In this document: piece by piece, positions 12,601-26,236 of the stretch
Numbering within the stretch: position 1 is the stretch's first letter
Layout: every line of letters starts with the position of its first letter
Assembly (NCBI RefSeq): GCF_043641665.1
Contig: NC_092183.1
Span: 16,516,501 to 16,580,500, forward strand
Direction of reading: 5' to 3'
From: Enoplosus armatus
Taxonomy: Eukaryota; Chordata; Actinopteri; Centrarchiformes; Enoplosidae
DNA: 64,000 nucleotides
The notes under the pieces: generated by a model
The model's input: the letters and a program-made list of their open reading frames with translations, nothing else
The model's database searches: none
What the model was told of the DNA's origin: nothing
Made by a program: the position numbers and the translations under genes

Positions 12601-15600
12601 TTCACAGGAACTGGTACTGAGTATACCTATAAAATCTCCATTATATCCCCTAGGCCAGGTTGCTCATGCCAGAATCTCATCAAAGCATCTGCACCTGGCT
12701 CAATTTCAGCATTGTATAACACACTTTCACAGGAAAAACAAGCTGATGGATATGTGGGAAACACCGGCATTCTTCAACCTTATATCTATTTGAATGTCTG
12801 ATATACAAAGAAAGAGATAAAGAAAGAAAGATTCTGTATAAGAGTTGAATTGCCCTGGTAAGTTCAAACAACTTTTGCCATATGTTTTACAGAGCAATAA
12901 AATGTATCTCACACAGTTGTATGGAGTCTGGTTCAGACTGGGACGCTAATGGCCTGTTTCGTTATATATAGTATGAAACACCTGAGGGAAGAGTCAGCAC
13001 CATGTGCAGGCCATGTGTGATAACAGCAGTATTTACTGTGAAGCTGCATGTGAATCCAAATAAGCGGCCGCTATCAACAAGTTCAATACATCCACTTTAA
13101 GGAACTTGGTGATCCTTATCCATTTATTTATTTAGTCATTTTTGGAAAATTCAGCGTCACTAACAGCCAAATTTACAAGGCACAACTTGTGGACAGTGAC
13201 TGAATCCTTCATACTACCACCAACAATAACACTATACACATATACACACACCCACACAGACATTGTTAAATACTCTTACTGCTAAACATATTGCTTTGAA
13301 TTATTTTCAATTGACATATTAACACAACAAAACAAACTGATCCACACTGCGCAGTAGTTGGATCTGAATACGAAAATTATATGGAGAAGTCACATCGTTG
13401 AAAGTCAACACGACACACACACATGTACAAGCAGAAAAAAGTGAATTCAATTCAATATTCAATATGTATCACTTTTTGCCAATATAGCACACTAAAAGGT
13501 ATCAAAATTAATCACATTTTTCAGTATCTCCATGCTGTAAGGTAGTTCATGAACCTATTAGAGTTAAAATTATAAATATAATAAACCTACACCAAGAATG
13601 TTATGTTTTTGGTCCCATTTCTCCGTCTGTGTGTTTGTCTGTTAGCAGCATATGACAAAAATGTAATGAAATTGGTGAAAAGTTAGGCAAGTCATGGACA
13701 GCATCAACTATCAATTATGAAGCACATAAAAGTTTTGCTCATAAATCCTGAACAGTGCAGAATCAAATATACTGTCCTGGATTCTTTGGACCAACAATTA
13801 TCTATCCAAAACACTTTTTCACTTTTCCTTCCAACAAATTTCATCCAACCAAATTTGGTAACCGGTTCCTATTATTTGACATAAATCATTCATAAATTCA
13901 TTTTGCAATTGCTGCCAAAACAAGATTGGACAGGCATATATCAACCCCAAGCAATCCTGCAAATGTGAATGCATTTCATTTTTCTATATGTGGGAAGGAG
14001 GTACGCATTCTCTTTATTCACTGCATTCCAAACCTCCAAAAAAAGCCTGTTCACAGCTACATCCAGTGCAGCAAGCCCAGCGTCTTTGTTAAATGTGCTA
14101 AAGTTTGTGTCAGAGTATTGGCAAAAATTGCTAAGATGCAAATGTTCATTATTGCACCCAACCCCATGGACTACTGTGCCTTCCTGACCACACAAATAGT
14201 TTCCATACTTTGTTTTTGTGGATGTAACAGTCTGTGCAACATGTCAAGCAAAAACACATGTCCAACAGAAATGTTAGTTTTTGTTGAGACTGTTTAGTGG
14301 TTGAGGTTTTTGTGACATCTACATTGAAATTGAAGTGTTTTTGATACCTATATAGTTTTCTTTATCCTATGAGTGTCAACCAATGACTGTGACGAAGACA
14401 GATTTAACAAAAACAACAACAACACATACTCACAAGATGTTAGCATGTTTCTTTCTGGAATTTGGAATTAAATTGAAGAGTGGCCATTGTGCACTGTGCT
14501 GAGACGGAAATAGAGGATGTTCATAAATCTAGGGTCCTTATAACACATCTGTTCATTGTTGCTTCTGTTCCTTCCTCTTGTCTTTTCCCTTTCATCCAAG
14601 TCTCATACTAAAATATCATCCACACCACAATTCAATGGGATTTTTACAGTTTCTCGCTGGCTGATTGGTATTTATATAGAAAACACAATCTAAAGGTCAT
14701 GTGAAGGTCAAGGCGTCCCGCTTGAATTCTGCTTCATCTGGTAACTGTTTCATGTGGTATAACTGTGAAGCTTGGAAGGGATGAGCAGGATATGACTGTG
14801 ATTACTTTTACAGCGTTCAGGCTCTCTGAGAAGCCAATGTTCTCCCAACAAAACTATACACTGGCGATTTGGGACCTGAGAGAAGTGCACAATCAAAAGC
14901 AGCATTTTAAAAAATATTTTACGGTACTTGTCTTTTGACTGTGCTGTCTCTACAAAATATTCCACTATAAGTATCAAGCCTGGCACCCCCAGACCAATTC
15001 GCAAATGTAAATTAGTCTGGAACCTCTCAGTTCAGGCGGATGCTTTGGTCTCAGGCGCAGACCAAAATGCCTCTGGACGCTACAACCAATCAGAGCAACG
15101 AAATGTTTCATATGGCTTCTAGTTCAACATAATACACATGATCAAGTCATGATTTAGAAGCCAACACTTTTGTACGAAGCGTGAACCATCGTCCAGTTCA
15201 TTTAATACTGATGCGATCGCGGATTCAGAATGGTCCACATCAGCGGAAGCCATCTTGGTGGTTTACAAAAATGCAAACATCGTTGTGACTGGGCCGACCG
15301 GATGGAAATCTGTCTGAAAGGGAGGGGGGCCAGACGCATCTGCCAGAGCAAATAAAACATGAGCTCGCAGATTCGTCAGGTTCCCAGGAAAATAGGTAAC
15401 AGGACTTTGTGCCAATTTCTATTTCTTGGCTCATTTTTCAGCCAGCAGACAATAGAGTTCTATTCTATTCAACAAGTTAGATCACATATCACTTCACCAA
15501 TCTTACAGAACAGAAAAAACATCATAAACATTGCTTATCAGAATGGTTTGAAAATGGACTGATCTGAAGAATCCATTGTAGGGAGATTATGAAAACAGAT

Positions 15601-15718
15601 ACATTATCTGCCAGGTATTGAGAGTGCTGAGTCAGTCCACACCTCTTATTCATACAGGTGTCACTCCCTCCCTCTACTGCCTCACCTGCAAGAAGACACG
15701 TCTGTGCACATACAGCGC
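9666..15718. other. Intergenic DNA without recognised genes
   Basis: Between the aquaporin 3' end and the inverted-repeat element. AT-rich unique sequence with no splice-bounded coding exon that I could support. The longest frame (11869-12258, plus) has no recognisable motif. No tRNA or other RNA gene was noticed. Confidence 0.5.
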
Positions 15719-16487
15719 GGCCTGCCAGTATTTGGACAGTGACACATTTTCTATTGTTTTGGCTCAGTAATCCAGCACACTGGCTTTGAACTGAAAGACA
15801 GTTGACAGTGCGGTCAAAGTGCTGACTTTCAGCTTTAAGGGTGTGTGAGGGTGTTCTTATGATCTATATCTGATGAGCACTGTATAGTCCAGTACAGGGC
15901 AGGATTCAATTCAATTCAATTCAATTTTATTTATATAGCGCCAAATCACAACAAAAGTCATCACATGACACTTTACAAATAGAGCAGGTCTAGACCGACT
16001 CTTTATAATGTTATTACAGAGACCCAACAGTTCCCACCACGAGCAAGCACTTTCGCGACAGTGGCAAGGAAAAACTTCCTTTTAAGAGGCAGAAACCTCG
16101 AGCAGAACCAGACTCTAGGTGGGCGATCATCTGCTTTGACCGGTCGGGTTGGACAGAGAGAGAGAGAGGGAGAGAGAGAGAGATACACAGACAGAAAGAG
16201 ACAGGGAGATAGACGTAGAGACACAGACAGGCAGAGATGTATGGCAGCACTAGCAGTAGCCATAGCAGCTATAATTATAATAATAATGGAAATATGACTG
16301 ATAATAGTAGTTACAGCTATTTCACTGTTCTCCCAATGTGTATGTAGACACCCTCAAATTATAGTAACGCTGAAAGTCAGCACTTTACCCTTATAGGCAT
16401 TGTTTTATTTCAAATCCAATATGTGGGTGTACAGAGCCAAAACACCCCAACAGAAGACTTGTCACTTTCCATATATGGACTGCATTA
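15719..16487. mobile_element. MITE-like element with long inverted repeats
   Basis: The left arm, about 15719-15860, is mirrored by the reverse complement of about 16350-16487. Shared blocks include AAAGTGCTGACTTTCAGC, the GTTTTGGCTC segment, and the block around TGGATTTGAAAT (TGGCTTTGAACT in the left arm). Arms of about 140 bases with scattered mismatches are typical of old non-autonomous DNA transposons. No transposase is present. The interior carries unrelated repeat sequence, so this looks like a nested insertion. The superfamily cannot be decided without a target-site duplication, which I could not define. Confidence 0.7.
15904..16250 (+). repeat. Teleost dispersed repeat inside the MITE-like element
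   Basis: Begins with tandem TTCAA units leading into TTTTATTTATATAGCGCC. Further inside it contains GAGCAAGCACTTTCGCGACA and GAAAAACTTCCTTTTAAGAG, then runs into a purine-rich (GA)n-like tract (about 16148-16215). This combination is the hallmark of a repeat found in very high copy in many percomorph fish genomes. It is noncoding. Its position between the two inverted arms implies it arrived after the outer element. Confidence 0.7.
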
Positions 16488-17357
16488 ATATCTGTGTGGC
16501 AGCTTCACAACAAAAAGAAATTAAAGTATGATAAAACTAGTGTCAAAATGATGTGGTTTACACACAGCTTCAAGGCCAATCAAACACAAATATTAAACAA
16601 TTATTGTGGAAGCTAAATGATTCCTTTGCCAAAAAAGGAGGAAAAAAATCTGCCTTTTTCTCATCAGGCATGTGGATGTGGTTTGGAAGGGTGTGGGATG
16701 GCTTGTCATTTTCAGGGTGCTGTGTGATGTTCATTAAACTTTGTGCCCTCTCATTAGTATGAACACTACCAGCAGGGGAGACAGGGCGTCAGCTCTTGGT
16801 GTTACTTTCTCTAGAAAAAAAATACAAAAATGTTCATTAAAAGCAATTATATGGGGTAGAAGCACTGATTGCAAATGCACTTTTTAGAAAGCACAAGTTT
16901 TACATGTAACAAACTGCTACCTTCTTTCCTTCTGGCAGTGTTTTGTACAAACACATATCTGCTCATTAATGTTAAAATGAAGGAGCAATCAAATTAACCT
17001 GCTCAACAACATCCAGGCCTCTCCCAAAAAACAGTAAACAGTCTTTGGTTTTCTGTTGTTAACAGACTCCTCCTGCTGGGAAGTTTCCATGCCACGGGAA
17101 ATGCCATGTTCTCTGAAACCCTCATCACCATCATCATCAACTTAACATATCTGTGATTACTGCTTCCCTACAGACTGTCTCGAGTAATTACTATAAATGG
17201 GGCTTTTGTCAGTAATCATTCCCTTTCCCCCTCACTCAGGATAATACTAAACTATGGGAAAGGGGTTGCTAATGTACAATTAACACTGAAAAAAGTAATA
17301 CATTTACATAAGACATCATGTCACTATGTAGTCATAAAAACAGTACAAGTCAAGTTG

Positions 17358-17403
<46 letters not shown>

Positions 17404-18448
17404 TATTAGCTAGTTCACAGTTTAAAAAACACATTTACCACAAATTGGTGGTCTACCAGGCTGCCACATACAAACGCAAAAACAGTCAATGATTGTTTTC
17501 AATCCCTACTGAAGCTGGTTCTGGAGCTCTACAGCAAACTTTTAATTACAACATGAACAGTACTAAATTATACTGTGACAGATTGTTAACATTTCATATG
17601 TAAACTAGGTAAAGATTTTCTTCTGAAACATCTTAACTACTCTATATTGTTATGATGTGGAGTACAGCCTAAAAAATACTGAATTATGTTATGAAAACAA
17701 CTTTCATTAAGCAGTGTAAGTAGCAGTGCAAGTAAAACAGCCTAACAGAGCCTATTAATCCTAATGGTAAGGGTGTGAGTCTCTGGAGCCAAGGTGCGTC
17801 TTGATATGTTGTTAGGCAAGGCATGTTAATTGACAGATCAACGCTGTGTCAAAAATTGCCTGTAGACCTTTTAAATTCTTCAAAATCAAGCAAACATGTT
17901 ATGGGACACCTGAGCTGACTCCACAGTGAGTGTCCAACATCAAGGTAGAATACGTTTCAGTTTAGGCCTAGGCAAACAAAGATTAGTTTCCTAAGTATTT
18001 ATCCAACTGAAAGCATAAGCTATTGGTTGCTTTGTTGAGCCCTTAAATAGTACTTATAGTAAGTCTACAAACAATGTCTGAATGCTTAAAACATTAATTT
18101 TACAGTCCTTTCATCCAACAAGCAATCCCTCAAATCTCCAACGCCAGAAGTCAGGACTCCATATTTTTGAAAGCTCATGCTCCACTTTTCTATTCTGGCA
18201 GCTTCACAAGAGCTTTTATCTTCCTGTGGCAGCTAAGCCTCACAGAAACAGTCTGATACCGATCCATGAACTTTCCATTTTATGAAATAGTCTAGTATCA
18301 TTTTGATGAAAACAGTCTGAAACAACAGAAAACTTATTCCGCCTTTTGTTTTTCTCCTTTCATCTCTTCACAACAGACACATTCAGAAGAAACCATGTGT
18401 GCTTGCACAAACACACCCATGTTCAAGTCTACATAAACAGCACAACCT
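16488..18448. other. Intergenic DNA 3' of the ricin-domain receptor gene
   Basis: AT-rich, no gene supported. Includes an (AT)n tract at about 17360-17396. It probably holds the 3' untranslated region of the minus-strand receptor gene that ends at 18449. Only variant signals such as GATAAA (minus, near 18207) are close, so the 3' end is undefined. Confidence 0.5.
17360..17396. repeat. (AT)n microsatellite
   Basis: Perfect AT dinucleotide run of about 18 units in intergenic sequence. Confidence 0.95.
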
Positions 18449-21400
18449 TCAGGCCTCATACAGTGGAGTAACAGTGCCATCCTTCCACTCAATCAGGATT
18501 TCTCCTCGTTGTAAAGTGGGGGTGGAGTGTGGGAGGCGCATTGCATGCTCTGTCAGCGGGGCTCTGTCGCTGGGCACCGGGGACCCAGGAACACTCACCT
18601 CGGGCCTCGGAGTGTATGACTTCAAAACACACACCACCTTCTTCCTTCTGGCACAGCAAGACAGAAAAAGGCAGAAAGTGGGTGGATGTACAACATTTCG
18701 CTTTGTACCAGAGCTCTTTGAAATGTTTTGCCCAATATTTCTTCTATTTTCTCCCCTAATAAGGTTTTGTGATGTACTGGTGTGTCTTCATCCTACTAAA
18801 TATTTTTTGTTGATTCGAATAGATTTGTATTGGTTGTGGTTATTGGATGTGGGTCTCCAACGCGTAGGACGTTTTCTGCCTATAAGGCAGGTCAGCTGCA
18901 AAAAGCCGGTTTGGTAGACTCGTTATGTCTTGTTTCTGTACGCCCTTGTCCACCTTCTGTTTTGTTTCATGTTCTTGTGTTTCGATTAAATCATTACTCT
19001 GAAATGTAAAACATTTTTTCAAGAGCCCATCGCACATTACACAATATCTAAGTGTTGTTTTAAAAGTGATTACTTCTTCAGACTAAGGCTCAAAAAGCGC
19101 AATTTACAATGACATAAAACAGAAAAAGCAAGCAAATCCTTGCCTTAGAGAGGCTGTTAGCAGTCAAACTCTGGCTATTTTGACATGTAAATTGGTCAAG
19201 TAATCAATTCATCCACTTTTCAATAGTAAATCTATATAAATAAAAATGTCTACTTTTGTGTGTGTTTGTGTGTTTAGGCACTCACCTATTGGAGTAAACA
19301 TTGAGGATAAGAATCACAGTCCCCAGGACCAGAGCCAAAGAGCTCAGTACCAGCATGGTTATCTTCCAGCCCATCCCTATACACATGTACACATGCATAT
19401 ATAAACCAAGCAGCACATCATTCATTTTATACACACACATTTCAACTCATATTTGCCTCTTTCAACAATGATTATTTTTCATGCATTTGTTTAAGTTCTG
19501 TCAAGAAAGAAAATAAAAACCTCTTGAAACTCCTTTACAAACATTCCAACACACCCACCATAAACTTTGCTCTCAGTTTCTCATTCACACATCTCCACCT
19601 AGTGGTGGAAAAGCTACTACATCTATACTGAATAATAAGGGAAAATGTTCAGGCTTCTATGTCAGCCTGCATACAGTATTGTGGAATCAAATGTTTCCAT
19701 GGATAACATTGGACATACAGAGGACACATTGTATTGATTACAGTTTACCAAACTTACCATAGTCCATACTGAAGAAAATCATGGTGGGATCTGCAGGGGA
19801 TTTGGTGCTCAGGGATGAAAGAGGCTCATCCTTCACAGGATATGTTTCTGTGACCTTATTGGCCATTATACCTTCAACTGAAAGTGGAGAAAAAAAGAAA
19901 CAGGTCAAGAACAAGTTAACTAGAAGCGATGACCAAAACTCAACATTCTGTTGATGGAGGAAGCGATATTTGTGTTTGTCCATCTTCAGTCGTGAGAAGG
20001 AAATCAGTTCATGTGGGACTAGCATTGCCATGACTTGACAAGTCACAGTGATGCTGTTTCATGGAGTAGCTGGTTGTCTTCCAGGATGAGGAAAATATTG
20101 GTCAAAAGTGCACCTAACTAAATAAGTTTGCACAAATTCAATTCTAATGCCAAGAGTCACATACTGTAGTAAGACAACATTCAGTAAACTACTGCTAGTG
20201 AGATACTTATAGGTCCTTACATGGTTCAGCCTGTCTGTGTATATCAGAGATGGCACTGGGAAAAATCCGAGGTTCCAATGATTTCCCCAGATGGTGGTGA
20301 GGTTGGTGTTGATTATGTTTGCCGTCTCTCCCATTGCACAATGTCTGGTTGTCAAGCGTCCGCCACCTGCTGCCCTGCTTGTAGGTGAGCCAAAAGAACA
20401 TCCAGCTAGCATTGGACATTTATTTACTTACTGTTATTAGGTAAAAATATTTTACAATTTACACAGATACTTTTTAAGTAATCTCATTAAGGTACAATCA
20501 GATGTTATGTCACATGGAGGACCTTCTGTTCCTTCTCTAAAATATTCTTACCTGCTTATGTTCCCTCGAAAGAAAGACCAAAGTGGATTCTTGTGTGGCA
20601 CTAAGGTGCAGCCCCATCCCCATCAATGTGAGGTGGCCTCTCTTGGAACAGGACCATGTCTGGCTGCTTGCCTCTCTACCCATATCCAGCGCAGCCACTT
20701 CAGCACTTTCAGCCAGAAGGATGCAGGGCTGCAGGTGGACACCCTGATACTGCTCGGCTGGTGCAGTCAGACACTCCCCAGTGTGGTGATTGCTGAGTGC
20801 CTGGCTCTCTGGGAGCCAACGCCATTCCTGTATGGTTGAATACGGGCTGCACTCACCCAGAGACACTCTACCTCCCAAAGCTCCTTCCTGCACCTGCAAA
20901 CATTTACCCAGCAGCTTGTTCTGGATCTTTAAGCCTGACGTCTCTGTGGAGGGGACATAAAAAAGGCATTGTACAAGCTTGAGTCTTTATTATTAAAAAC
21001 CTCTCAGTCAAGCCATCGTTGCTATATGGGCAGGGAGCCAGGTATAAAGTTGTAAAATGAATTAAGTTAAATTGTCTTACTTACACATTTAGGACAAATC
21101 CATGCAAATATGTATAACACAATACAATATAACAACATTTATGAAGTGATATTATATTCTGCAAACACAAGAGCTTCCTCGCCTAAAATACATGTGTTGA
21201 AACTGACCTAACGTCAGGTTGGGTAAGATATTGGAGAGTTTACAGTGTACATAATATGCTAGTCGTCTATTGGATGAGGCTTAACTAGAAGACATGAGAA
21301 CAATGGCTCCAATAGAGCAGCCTGACTAGCCAAATTCCATTAAAAGGATGGCAATTTAATCGGTCTTCGCTTCTTGGCAAACATATGTCAGAAAATATTA

Positions 21401-21902
21401 CTTCACTGGTTTAAAAAGTTAGTGTCTTGCGGTACTTATCTCCAATCGGCATACATCTGAAGCAGCAAACAGCAATTTATCTTTATCTCAAGACACTTCT
21501 AACGTTTTCGGATAATACCCAACGTTAGCAAACTTCTGGTGAAAGATGCAGGAGACATAAGTTAGGCTAATGTTTGTTATTTACTTAACCTATAGCAACC
21601 CAACCCAACCGCCAAATATTAATGCACTAACGCTAGCTTATACTTGGAAAGTGCACAGGACGCAACTATTTGGACAGCTAACGTTAACGTTACATAAAAC
21701 TTTGAAATTACTGGCCGTTTTCCTTGCCTTTGAATCGTTGACTTCTCAAGTTTAGCCATCGAGAAATCAAATGACCAACTACATTACATAGTGCAGTTAT
21801 ATTAACCAGCTGACTTGGAAAAGTGGAACAACTTTTACTATTTGTCTTACCTTTGAAAATGACGAAAACAAGCAAATAGACACACGGCAGCCTTCTTCCC
21901 AT
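18449..21902 (-). CDS. Type I membrane protein with lone mannose-receptor-type cysteine-rich (ricin B-like) domain
   Basis: Exons, in gene order: 21851-21902, 20552-20943, 20221-20374, 19758-19877, 19286-19376, 18449-18647. All are GT-AG with consistent phase, giving 335 residues. Residues 1-17 are a short hydrophobic signal peptide (PCVYLLVFVIF). About 22-160 form a beta-trefoil-like domain with the cysteine spacing and end motif (GSRWRTLDNQTLC) of the mannose receptor/PLA2R cysteine-rich domain, including KCL, GECL, QTWSC and the final Cys. A Ser/Thr/Pro- and His-bearing stalk follows, then a transmembrane helix at about 245-267 and a basic stop-transfer RRKK. The tail of about 65 residues ends TPLYEA. 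Fibronectin II and C-type lectin domains of the mannose receptor family are absent. A likely role is a glycan- or ligand-binding surface receptor (inference). The start has a strong GCCATGG context; an in-frame ATG seven codons upstream is possible. Confidence 0.8.
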
Positions 21903-22643
21903 GGCGATGGCGATGACAGGCACAGATAGTTTGGGGTCTCCCGTGACAATACAGCTGGCGTATATTCAACAACAGAAGCTAGTGCAAGTGGGCGGGAACA
22001 AAACTGCATGCAACCTCCCTCCATGCGTCCATCACTCGGATGGAATCCATGCATTCCTCCTAGTTACTCTTCTGAGGGACATGCATGGTTCCCAAAGTGT
22101 AGATTTTCTTTTACGTGCTTTGTTATTGTCCATGGATTACAGCAATTATCAAAAATATCTTAAAGATAACATTGGTTGTTTTGAAAGGTTTCACTCCTCC
22201 AGGCTCATTGCTATTTCTGCTCTCCACCTGTAACTGTAACCTGTTCATTTGTGTACTGCTTTGTATATTCTGTTGCTGTTTTTTATTACTCCAGAAAATC
22301 AGGCTTTTCCACAACTACTATACACAGCTCATAGACACTCCTTGTTTAAAACTATGGCATGCAATAAAATGTGTTTACAACCAGTGTGCTACAACTCCAT
22401 GGACTACCAATTAAGAGTAAAAGAGCATAAATCTGTTATAAGGAGAAAACAGTGTTCCAAGCTGAATAGGATTGCCCATTTGTTACTGTGAGGAATGGGA
22501 CAGCTTTTGGGGCCTACGCGGTCACATGATGTTTTTCTCTGTCATGATGTAACACAAAGCTAGTTAAAAGGCGATGATCAAATAGATAAATAGATTCAGT
22601 GGACTTACAAATATTCAAACCGTATTCTCTCACAAAATTTGTT
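21903..22643. other. Promoter side of the receptor gene and spacer
   Basis: Just upstream of the receptor start (minus strand) there is a GC-box-like GGGCGG near 21990-22000. The rest, up to the arrestin 3' end, is AT-rich with no supported gene. The two minus-strand genes are therefore arranged head-to-tail with roughly 0.7 kb between them. Confidence 0.4.
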
Positions 22644-22649
22644 TTTATT
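22644..22649 (-). terminator. Polyadenylation signal AATAAA of arrestin-domain gene 1
   Basis: AATAAA on the minus strand, about 370 bases after the stop at 23022. This implies a short 3' untranslated region. Confidence 0.5.
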
Positions 22650-23021
22650 TCAAATTAAACATTCAACAGCCAACAAAGAGACAACAAATAAAAGTTCCCT
22701 TTTTGTCTGCAACTCTACAGTAACAGGTTTCATCTTGGTCAACTTTAAGCTTAAATATAGACAAAAAATAGCTGAGTTAAAGGGTGTAAAACAGTGCATT
22801 GCAATGAATGAATCCCCCCCCCCCCAAGGGGTCATGTTGGTACTACATTAGAACACACACACTCTGTACTTATTTAGAATGTTTCCATATACAACATACA
22901 GTAACTGTAAATATGTTAAACAATAGTACAAATACAGAATATAGTTTCTCATGTGTTACTGCATTTTAAATAGCTCAAATGTCCTCATCTGTCAGCTTTT
23001 TGAAGCTCAGCTTTTGGGATC

Positions 23022-25939
23022 TTACCCAGTCTTCCCGACAGTGTCATTAGAAGGGGGGTACAGGGACATATAGGTTGGAAGTTCTTCTCCCTGAGGAAAC
23101 AGAGGTGGAGCAGTAGGGGCTTGATACTGAACTGAAGATGGTGGGAAAGCTGGATTTGAAAAACCATATGGAGCGGCCTGTTGTGGCCACTGATAATTAT
23201 AGCCACTTGCTATGTGCGCTGGTTGAGTGGGAACTGGTGCTGGGTATCCATAAGCACCTGGACCTGTGGGTACAGGATAAGGTCCGACAGGGAAGGCAGG
23301 GGGAGGGAAGTCGCTGTAACTTGGGGCCCCAACAGCCCCAGCTGGGTAAGGCGCCATTGCCTCACTAGGCTGAAAGGTAGCAAAACTAGGAGGAACGATG
23401 ACCAGTGGAAACACCACCTCTGGGTCAAAGGCAAACTTGATGTCCAAATACACCTGGGAAACAGAAACATATCAAGAAGTAAAATCTGTCTGCCATTTAT
23501 GCAGCTGTCAAATAAGCTGATTGTGCTGTCTGACAGATGAACATGGTTATTATCTGTTATTATACTGTAAATGTTTATACAGCATCCTATACTGTCATTG
23601 TATATGCTGTTATGTTGTTTTATATTTGTAATGATTGTTAAAGAATGTGATTTAAGACAAGAATTGTCTGTGCTGCAATTAGTTAACCGGCAGTCTTTAC
23701 AAAAAAAGGCAATGAATACATTTTTGAGTTGATGTGACATCACCTTTACATTATAACATACCTTCAGGTAACAGTCAACTGAGATGATTTCACAATTATG
23801 GAGAGTGTGGATGACATTGGCAGGAATCTTCACTTGGCAGGAGACAGTCTCCTCTGACTTCGGGTTGATAGTGTCCCCGACCATTTTGTACAGACTTTGG
23901 TCACTGACATTAGTGGAGCCACGAGCACGGTACACTATTTTCTGCTGTAAACTGAATTTGGCCTTCGTATTTTTGGAAGAAGAGTTGCAGATTTTGGCAA
24001 CAACGGATAAAGTGTCACCTATCAAAAACAAATCAGAACATCTGAATATGCAGTTTCTTTTCTCTATAATAATGTCACCACATGTAATAAAATATCATAC
24101 ATTCCACATACACATACTGTGTTAATAATACTTTATAACATATTTTGAGATGTGGCAATCATGCTATCATTAATGAATGAACAACTTCCATCTGACTTAG
24201 TGATGAAACAATGTACAAAGCTCTAAACATCTGATATCATCTGACAATACAATGCATTTTATGTCTGGCATCGACACTTTCTTGTGTTCCTAGGAAGCTG
24301 GAGTGATTTTACCTGGAGAGCAAACCTTTCTGTTAATGGTGGCAGACATTTGGACCTGTCCTTTATTCACTGAACCAGACTGGGGACACTAGAACAAATC
24401 ATACAAACAAACATTACTTCATATCAACTCAATGCCTCATATGGCTGAAAGTCCAGGATAAGATATTGTTGTCTTGCTATTAACCTATAGATTAAGCCAT
24501 CCTAGTTCGGGTTAACACCATAAAAAGTGAACTCTACAACATCTCAAAATGAATGCTCCCTGGCCAGCTTTAAGATGGGGTCGGGCATTACTGTATGCTC
24601 TCTCTTGGTTCTCTAATGAGCCATACGTTCATATCAGTCAGTTCGGACATTCAGTACTCTCTTCACTCCCAACTCTGCTCCTTTCAGCAGAACACGATCC
24701 ATATCCTGCACAACTGTTTTGTGGTCTGCCTCCTCCCCATTATTTATATGGTACAATGTTATGTTAGCATTTTATTCAGATCCATTCAGTATACAACTGT
24801 TTTAACACTAAACTCTTTATTGTTGCCTTTCCCACTATGCCTGTACCCCTGTCTCTTTAGTCATGTGACTTCTTATCTTAAATATGTTGCTTTTTTGCAG
24901 CTACAAGCCAGTTTAAGTGCTGCAGTTCATTTGGAACGTGGAAGTGGTGTATCACATTCATAACATGCATCACTGTAGTGACTCACTTACCATTACTTGG
25001 CCAGGGTGCGGAAAGGACTTTGACACAAAATTGAGCTCTTTTTGTACTACAGAGGGCAACCGCCAGCTCCTGGATAACTTTGCTTCAAGCATGTAGACAA
25101 TCTTTCCATGAAATCCCTTGAAGGATGGCGGCATGTCCCTGTAAGACAGAGCCGGTCCACAAATGCAGTTATTTGTAAGAGCAAACCATGACGCAGTACA
25201 AATGTTGGATGCTAGACACTCCCACTTACCCCTCTGGGATTTTAAACCTGAACTTAAAGCAATGGACACCTTGGGAAAGTACAGCGCCTGAAAAAGAAGT
25301 GAGAATGATTAACACTTCCTGTGCAGGTTCCTGATATGTGCTCAATCAAATTGTGAGATTCATGTAGCTCTGGGAACTTCATTCATGGGTCTCAACATTC
25401 GTGCAGTACTTCCGACTGTGTTTTGGAGATACAAAATATGCACAGCAGAGAACATTCATGTGTTTTGTGCATACTTGTCGATGGTTTACCAATTTTAAAA
25501 GCAATATGGGTGCAATGTAGCTACATATAATTCACATGGTAGGCTACAAGGATGTCATTCGTGTGCCCGTCGACAGCGACCTGTTGTGTGCTCACTAACG
25601 CCCATCATTTTAAAATGACACACAATCTCAAGTGTTGAGATGAGCACGCAAGTCAAAGGGCCAGCACATTTCTTCGGCCTTACCTTTACCATGTTCTGCA
25701 ACTAGGTTTTCTTTGAGTTTGAAGTATTTCCTTTGCGCAGTGTACGATTTCTTGTTATCTCCACTTCCCTCCGTCCACCTTACGTCCGCTTGCCCTTTGA
25801 CTTTCACAGCAACGCTCTTCACTTTGGTTTCGCTTGTCAAAGTGAAAGTGACTGTGCCTGTCACCGTATCTCCTCCAGAAAAAGTATTCTCTCTGTTGAC
25901 AGCCTCGTAAGTCACACCGAAGTCCTTTATCGGAGACAT
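23022..25939 (-). CDS. Arrestin domain-containing protein 3-like, copy 1
   Basis: Exons in gene order: 25684-25939, 25230-25287, 24991-25138, 24313-24388, 23762-24018, 23022-23453, all phase-consistent, giving 408 residues. Alpha-arrestins are cytosolic adaptors that link membrane cargo to NEDD4-family ubiquitin ligases. The arrestin N-domain spans about 1-150, with [13 protein letters not shown], a basic KYFKLKE stretch and [20 protein letters not shown]. The C-domain spans about 165-295 and ends [20 protein letters not shown]. The tail is rich in Pro, Tyr and Gly. Near the C-terminus the usual PPxY is replaced by LPTY, so ligase recruitment may be weakened or changed. Exon lengths 256, 58, 148 and 257 equal those of the neighbouring copy, showing tandem duplication. 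Copy 1 has the shorter last exon. Confidence 0.9.
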
Positions 25940-26000
25940 GTTAGACGTTGTGTGTACACATGTGGAAGCAGCGGCTGACGCGCCCTCTCCTCAGCACTGA

Positions 26001-26025
26001 GCTTTATCCGGCTCCGCCCGCGGAG
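26001..26025 (-). promoter_or_regulatory. GC box and TATA-like element upstream of arrestin copy 1
   Basis: On the minus strand GGGCGG (26014-26019) is followed by GGATAAAGC (around 26001-26010), about 65 bases before the ATG. The order and spacing suit a core promoter. This is motif-based inference. Confidence 0.4.
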
Positions 26026-26236
26026 GGAGGTGAAGAGAACACTTCCAGTATTGCCCTATGTCCGCTGGTTATGTCTGCATTACAACATAACAGCATAGTG
26101 CACGACATTATTCGGGTTTACACAATTTAGGGGGTTGGTTAGGATATAAAACTGAGTTTAAGGGATCTTATAGAATTGTACTATGGGTCAATTATTCGGC
26201 GATTTAATTGGTACAAGTGAAAATTCAAGTTATTAA

